Shown here piece by piece: positions 58,130 through 64,000 of a DNA stretch of 64,000 bases. This DNA is from Gammaproteobacteria bacterium UBA5078 (lineage in GTDB: Bacteria > Pseudomonadota > Gammaproteobacteria > Pseudomonadales > Pseudohongiellaceae). Numbering within the stretch: position 1 is the stretch's first letter; each line of letters begins with the position of its first letter. The stretch covers positions 108,638 to 172,637 of the forward strand of contig DIAM01000014.1 in NCBI GenBank assembly GCA_002416505.1, written 5' to 3'. Made by a program: the position numbers and the translations under genes. Below the pieces are notes generated by a model. It saw only the letters and a list, made by a program, of their open reading frames with translations. It was not told where the DNA came from and ran no database searches.

Positions 58130-58216
58130 TTGAGTACGCCTAAGAATAAAAAGCAGGAAGAAATCCTGGGGTTCTCCCCCTACGCGGGACAACATAAGAA
58201 ACAAATTCACTTATAA
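58130..58216 (+). CDS. Possible 28-residue leader peptide or small protein
   Basis: A TTG at 58130, closely preceded by TAAGGA (58121-58126), opens 28 codons ending in TAA eight bases before the first HU-like ATG. The peptide is hydrophilic (STPKNKKQEEILGFSPYAGQ and onward). It lies wholly inside the predicted leader of the HU-like mRNA. The gap between TAAGGA and TTG is only three bases, shorter than usual, so translation is uncertain. Confidence 0.28.
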   Translation: MSTPKNKKQEEILGFSPYAGQHKKQIHL

Positions 58217-58223
58217 AAGAGAC

Positions 58224-58613
58224 ATGGGCATGGCTGTAGCAAAAACTGTATCAAAAACTCCGAAGAAAGCATCCACTCCAGCGCGTAAGAGCTCTGCGAT
58301 TCAGCAGAAATATACTAAGACAGCGATTCTGAATGAGATTTCAGAGAACACTGATCTTACCAAGAAGCAAATTTCAGTAGTCCTCGACGAACTGTCACTC
58401 ATCATCGAGCGCCATCTTAAGAAGCGTGCCGTTGGTGAATTCACTCTGCCAGGGCTGCTAAAAATCAAGTCTGTGACGCGCCCAGCTCGTCCAGCACGCA
58501 AGAATGTGCCTAACCCCTTCAAGCCGGGTGAGTTCATGGACATTCCGAAGAAGCCTGCGAGCACACGCGTTAAAATTCTGCCTCTGAAAAAACTCAAAGA
58601 ATTCGCACTGTAG
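58224..58613 (+). CDS. HU-family DNA-binding protein with basic tail
   Basis: A 129-residue (or 127 from ATG 58230) nucleoid-associated protein. The first about 30 residues are a Lys/Ala/Ser/Thr-rich tail unlike classical HU. The HU fold follows: YTKTAILNEISENTDLTKKQ and VVLDELSLIIERHLKK, then the DNA-binding arm with RPARPARKNVPNPFKPGEF. The core motif GRNP is replaced by RKNVPNP. It may act as an HU paralogue that condenses DNA. GAGA precedes the second ATG by eight bases, so 58230 may be the true start. A terminator follows. Confidence 0.85.
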   Translation: MGMAVAKTVSKTPKKASTPARKSSAIQQKYTKTAILNEISENTDLTKKQISVVLDELSLIIERHLKKRAVGEFTLPGLLKIKSVTRPARPARKNVPNPFKPGEFMDIPKKPASTRVKILPLKKLKEFAL

Positions 58614-58692
58614 CTTTGACTTAGTAACAACAGGCCTACGCCAATGCCTTATGGGGCTGGGTGTAAAGGCACTTTATCAGATCCACGCAAAG

Positions 58693-58712
58693 GCAGCCCA
58701 AGGGCTGCTTTT
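58693..58712 (+). terminator. Rho-independent terminator after the HU-like gene
   Basis: A perfect 7-bp stem GCAGCCC / GGGCTGC with a 2-base loop is followed by four T and further T-rich sequence, 80 bases after the stop codon and just before proS. Confidence 0.75.
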
Positions 58713-58733
58713 CGCATTTTAAGGTTCGTCTAA

Positions 58734-60479
58734 ATGATTCGTGCTAGTCAGTATCTCATCGCCACTCTAAAAGAGACTCCCGCCGACGCAGAAGTCGTCA
58801 GTCATCAACTCATGGTGCGTGCAGGTCTCATACGCAAACTCGCGACCGGCTTATATACCTGGCTGCCGGCCGGCCTGCGGGTACTGCATAAAGTTACCGC
58901 AGTGGTGAGAGACGAGATGAACCGTGCCGGCGCCATGGAGGTTTCCATGCCCGTAGTACAGTCGGCCGATCTCTGGATCGAGTCTGGCCGCTGGGACAAG
59001 ATGGGGCCCGAGCTGTTGCGCTTCGTGGACCGCCACGAGCGCGACTTCTGTCTAGGCCCTACTCACGAGGAGGTCATCACCGACCTAATCCGCAATGAGT
59101 TGAGCAGCTATCGCCAGCTGCCCGCTAATTTCTATCAGATTCAGACCAAGTTCCGCGATGAGCGCCGTCCTCGTTTCGGGGTGATGCGTGCCCGCGAGTT
59201 CCTGATGAAGGACGCCTACTCCTTCCATACTAGCGAGGACTCCCTACAGCAGACCTATGACCAGATGCACGCCACCTATTGCCGAATCTTCGAGCGCCTC
59301 GGCCTCGAGTTCCGCCCCGTACTGGCGGATTCGGGCAATATCGGCGGCAGCATGTCCCACGAGTTTCACGTATTAGCCGATTCGGGCGAGGACGAGATTG
59401 TGTTTAGCACCGAAAGTCCCTATGCCGCGAACATCGAGATGGCGACCGGCCAATTGGTCGATCTCGACTACTCCAGCGGCGAGACCAAGAAGGCCAAGGC
59501 CAGCGCAGTCGACACCCCTGCTGCACACTCTATAGAGGACGTCTCCGCGAGCCTAGGAATCGAGGCGCGCCGCCTCGTCAAGACCATGGTCGTGAAGGGC
59601 GAGCTGAGCGAGACTAACCCGAGTGGTCTCGTCGCACTCGTCATACGGGGCGACCAGAGCATCAACCCAGTAAAGGCAGAGAAACATCCCTTGGTGGCAT
59701 CCCCCTTCACTCTCGCGCTGGACAGCGAGATCGAGGCGGCCCTGCACTGCAAGCCCGGTAGCATCGGCCCAATCGATCTGCCTATCCCCGTACTGGCCGA
59801 CGAGAGCGTCGTGTCGATGGTCAACTTCGTGTGTGGCGCTAACCGCGACGGCCAACATCTTATAGAGGCGAACTGGGGCAGCGACTGCCGCTACGACAGC
59901 AGCACGGACCTGCGTAAGGTGCAAGAAGGCGATATCAGCCCCGATGGCAAGGGCAGCCTGCAGATCAAGCGCGGCATCGAAGTAGGCCATATCTTCCAGC
60001 TGGGCACCAAGTACAGCGAAGCCATGAACGCCAAGGTATTGGATGAGAACGGCAAGGCCGTCACGATGATCATGGGCTGCTATGGCATCGGGGTGAGCCG
60101 CATCGTGGCCTCGTGCATCGAACAGAGTCACGACGACAATGGCATCATCTGGCCCGATATTATCGCGCCCTTCCATATCGCCATCATTCCGATGAACGCA
60201 CACAAGTCCCCCGCAGTGGTGGAGTTGAGCGAGTCCTTGGCCAAGCAATTGAGCGAGGCCGGCTATGAGGTTCTGCTGGACGATCGCGACAAGAAAACCA
60301 GCGCCGGCGTGAAGTTTGCCGACATGGAACTCATGGGCATTCCCCATAGAATCGTGGTGTCCGAGCGCGGTATCGAGCAGAACGTTCTAGAATACAAATC
60401 GCGCAGCGCTCAGGACAATGAAATGATCCCGGCAGACGACATCCTGCGCTTCCTGCGCGAGAACATCCGCCTCGACTAA
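58734..60479 (+). CDS. proS: Prolyl-tRNA synthetase
   Basis: A 581-residue bacterial-type class II ProRS. Motif 2 region [20 protein letters not shown] and [23 protein letters not shown] are in the N-terminal half, the YbaK-like editing domain (removes Ala from tRNA-Pro) occupies about residues 230-385, motif 3 is in [17 protein letters not shown], and an anticodon-binding domain ends the protein. Slightly longer or equal to E. coli ProRS. The cognate tRNA-Pro(TGG) is at 3651-3727. Confidence 0.97.
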   Translation: MIRASQYLIATLKETPADAEVVSHQLMVRAGLIRKLATGLYTWLPAGLRVLHKVTAVVRDEMNRAGAMEVSMPVVQSADLWIESGRWDKMGPELLRFVDRHERDFCLGPTHEEVITDLIRNELSSYRQLPANFYQIQTKFRDERRPRFGVMRAREFLMKDAYSFHTSEDSLQQTYDQMHATYCRIFERLGLEFRPVLADSGNIGGSMSHEFHVLADSGEDEIVFSTESPYAANIEMATGQLVDLDYSSGETKKAKASAVDTPAAHSIEDVSASLGIEARRLVKTMVVKGELSETNPSGLVALVIRGDQSINPVKAEKHPLVASPFTLALDSEIEAALHCKPGSIGPIDLPIPVLADESVVSMVNFVCGANRDGQHLIEANWGSDCRYDSSTDLRKVQEGDISPDGKGSLQIKRGIEVGHIFQLGTKYSEAMNAKVLDENGKAVTMIMGCYGIGVSRIVASCIEQSHDDNGIIWPDIIAPFHIAIIPMNAHKSPAVVELSESLAKQLSEAGYEVLLDDRDKKTSAGVKFADMELMGIPHRIVVSERGIEQNVLEYKSRSAQDNEMIPADDILRFLRENIRLD

Positions 60480-60486
60480 GCCCATC

Positions 60487-60507
60487 GCCAGCGCGCTGCG
60501 CGCTGGC
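60487..60507 (+). other. Hairpin between proS and the YihY-like gene
   Basis: A perfect 9-bp stem GCCAGCGCG / CGCGCTGGC with a CTG loop begins seven bases after the proS stop. No T-run follows, so it may only slow ribosomes or RNases, or act as a partial terminator. Confidence 0.6.
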
Positions 60508-60525
60508 CGAGTAGGACATAGCAAG

Positions 60526-62570
<2,045 letters not shown>

Positions 62571-62599
62571 GCGCAGCCTGCGCCCAAACTGGAAGCAAT

Positions 62600-62983
62600 A
62601 TGACAACACAAGACACCCCACCGGCCATGATCGAAAGCTCGCATCGCGCCGTGGTGATTCTCTACAGCGCCCTTCTCCTCATCTTCACCCTGTATGGGCT
62701 GTGGCAGATTCCCGGCGGCAATATAACCGCCATCGTCGTGCTGTGGCTCATCAAGTCACTGCCCTTGCTGATCTTCGCGCCGGGGCTGCGCGCGCGCAAA
62801 CTGCGCACCTATGCCTGGTTATCCTTCGTGGTGTTATTGTATTTCGTGCAGGCGGTGCAGACGGCGTTTACGCAAGACGCACGCATCTACGGAATTGCGG
62901 TGAGCATTCTATTGTCGCTGTTGTTCTGCGCACTGGTCGTCTATATCCGCAGCTTTCGCGGCTACTACAAGACGCCGCTCTAA
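62600..62983 (+). CDS. DUF2069 family membrane protein
   Basis: A 127-residue protein with four predicted transmembrane segments (residues about 15-35, 42-62, 70-90, 95-115), matching DUF2069. The role is not known. GGAAG stands five bases before the ATG at 62600; the frame is open further upstream within wrbA but that part is not membrane-like. It overlaps nothing and likely shares the wrbA transcript. Confidence 0.85.
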   Translation: MTTQDTPPAMIESSHRAVVILYSALLLIFTLYGLWQIPGGNITAIVVLWLIKSLPLLIFAPGLRARKLRTYAWLSFVVLLYFVQAVQTAFTQDARIYGIAVSILLSLLFCALVVYIRSFRGYYKTPL

Positions 62984-63030
62984 GAGCTCAAACAAGGCTT
63001 GCATGCTGCGTGCGTTACGCTGCTCATTCT

Positions 63031-63050
63031 CAGCGTGCGGAGGCACGCTG
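63031..63050. other. Palindromic stem-loop upstream of the metallophosphoesterase
   Basis: A perfect 8-bp stem CAGCGTGC / GCACGCTG with a GGAG loop lies 48 bases after the DUF2069 stop. It has no T-run. It could be a terminator without U-tail, a protein-binding site or an mRNA stabiliser. Confidence 0.5.
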
Positions 63051-63156
63051 ATTTGCCATGTCCCTCTGGCCGCATTGATTAAACTCTGTAAGTCCCCATA
63101 TACTGATGGTATAGCGATGGTTTCGAAGTTAAATTCGAAGGGGTGTTGCAAGCATC

Positions 63157-64000
63157 ATGGCCACCAGAATCCTACACATATCCGATCTGCATTTCGGCCC
63201 ACCCTTTGCTCCCAAGGTGGCGCAGGCACTATTGCAAACTATTCCCGCCCTAGCCCCCGATGCCATCGTGGTCAGTGGCGACCTTACCCAACGGGCCAAG
63301 CGCCAGCAATTCGAACAGGCAAAGCAGTTCTTCGATCGTTTCCCAGATGTTCCCCTACTGGTCGTCCCCGGCAATCATGACGTGGCCTTGTGGCGGATCT
63401 TCGAGCGCTTATTCAAACCTCACTCTCTGTATTGTGAGATCATCAGCCCCGACCTGAATCCGGTGGTCAAGGTCGGCGACGTGGTGTTGCTCGGCCTCGA
63501 TTCCACCGCGCCGCGCCGCGCCATCTCCAACGGACGGCTCGATCTCAAGCAATTGCAACATTGTGCCGAGACCTTCGCCGAGGTACCTGAACACCTTGCC
63601 CGCATCGTGGTGGCCCATCACCAGTTCGTGCCCGGACACGACAAGGTCTTCGACATCGCCATGCCCAAAGCACGGCGCGCGATCGACTGCTTCGTCGAAC
63701 AGAAGGTCGAAATGATCCTCGGCGGACACCTGCACCGCTCCTATATAGGCAACTCACTAGACTTCTTCCCGGGCCACCACCGCGAGCGCGGGGTCATTGT
63801 TGTGCAGTGTGGTACCACCACTTCGCGGCGTGGCACAGGTCGGGAACGCGACGAGAACACCTTCAATCTGATCGAGGTAAGCGCACAGACCCACTCTATA
63901 AGCCACTACCTGTATTTCGAGAAGGCCGACGAGTTTGCGCCCTTGAGCAAGCACATCTTCCCTCGACCGGGGCGAGCCTTCGATCCAGGGAATGACATCC
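63157..64000 (+). CDS. Metallophosphoesterase (partial, cut by window end)
   Basis: From the ATG at 63157 the frame is open to the end of the window: 281 codons are visible and the stop is not. Calcineurin-type metal motifs occur in order: ISDLHFG (near residue 7), SGDLTQ, VPGNHD, VAHHQF and GGHLHRS (near 195). This is the set found in cAMP phosphodiesterase CpdA and its relatives. Whether it cleaves cAMP is not known; a CHASE2 cyclase is encoded at 22109-24472. No strong ribosome-binding site is seen before the ATG. Confidence 0.85.
   Translation, partial: MATRILHISDLHFGPPFAPKVAQALLQTIPALAPDAIVVSGDLTQRAKRQQFEQAKQFFDRFPDVPLLVVPGNHDVALWRIFERLFKPHSLYCEIISPDLNPVVKVGDVVLLGLDSTAPRRAISNGRLDLKQLQHCAETFAEVPEHLARIVVAHHQFVPGHDKVFDIAMPKARRAIDCFVEQKVEMILGGHLHRSYIGNSLDFFPGHHRERGVIVVQCGTTTSRRGTGRERDENTFNLIEVSAQTHSISHYLYFEKADEFAPLSKHIFPRPGRAFDPGNDI

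Larger units (their letters stand above)
57824..58223. other. Intergenic region upstream of the HU-like gene
   Basis: A 400-bp region between divergent genes (FmdB-like on minus, HU-like on plus). It holds the HU-like promoter at 58074-58102, a small frame at 58130-58216, and a small GGGG-TTCT-CCCC hairpin around 58168-58180. The first 230 bp show nothing recognisable. Confidence 0.5.

Noticed and set aside
59553..60347. 264-codon minus-strand frame
   Set aside because: Antisense shadow of proS without family resemblance.

Overview
The window is an ordinary chromosomal stretch from a gammaproteobacterium, probably a marine or environmental relative of the Pseudomonas/Cellvibrio side of the class. 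Gene content and order point that way: cysS-glnS-ppiB-lpxH, aspS-yebC-ruvC-ruvA-ruvB-tolQ-tolR-tolA-tolB-pal-cpoB-queE-queC-tRNA-Lys, bepA next to tusA, a PerM-type permease, dapA and bamC, prfB with its programmed frameshift followed by lysS, plus LpxH, BamC and Tol-Pal (a Gram-negative envelope). Base composition looks to be in the mid-50s % GC by eye, with lower-GC patches at 2.1-3.5 kb and 43.9-46.0 kb. No species is claimed.

Layout. 0-2 kb: a DUF502 membrane protein and a beta-lactamase-fold serine hydrolase. 2.0-3.75 kb: a tRNA cluster (Pro, His, Arg on the minus strand) interrupted between His and Arg by about 1.3 kb that holds one metzincin-type protease gene and ends in a decayed copy of the 3' half of tRNA-His. 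3.8-8.8 kb: cysS, glnS, ppiB, lpxH and a DUF1289 gene. 9-15 kb: acnB and pepN, converging on an intergenic region that holds an inverted pair of structured repeats of about 137 bp. 15-24.5 kb: DUF2797, YeaC-like, rhomboid, nadK, a secreted reprolysin-like protease, a PLP enzyme, tRNA-Val and tRNA-Asp, and a CHASE2 cyclase. 24.6-38.6 kb: queD, a ferredoxin-reductase-like flavoprotein, ung, lysS, prfB, mnmC, an M18 aminopeptidase, an FKBP isomerase, a leucine-rich-repeat lipoprotein, miaE, rmuC, bamC and dapA. 38.7-46 kb: a PerM-like permease, tusA, bepA, nadA, a quinone reductase, an AsmA-like protein and tRNA-Lys. 46-57.5 kb: queC, queE, the Tol-Pal operon, ruvBAC, yebC, aspS and an FmdB-like protein, all on the minus strand. 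58-64 kb: an HU-like protein, proS, a YihY-type membrane protein, wrbA, a DUF2069 gene and a metallophosphoesterase cut by the window end.

How the genes work together. Translation dominates: five aminoacyl-tRNA synthetases (Cys, Gln, Lys, Asp, Pro), RF2, six intact tRNAs, and modification enzymes that act on several of those tRNAs (QueC/D/E for queuosine in tRNA-His and tRNA-Asp; MnmC for wobble U in tRNA-Lys and tRNA-Arg(TCT); MiaE for A37). Envelope maintenance is the second theme (Tol-Pal, BamC, BepA, LpxH, AsmA-like). DNA repair is represented by RuvABC, Ung and RmuC.

The least ordinary parts are the tRNA-His-bounded insertion with a lone protease, the paired cloverleaf-like repeats between acnB and pepN, a single REP-like palindrome upstream of the quinone reductase, two short unannotated reading frames (45747-45890 and 58130-58216), and a promoter that would make mnmC leaderless. 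No CRISPR array, prophage, insertion sequence or recognisable new multi-gene system was found.
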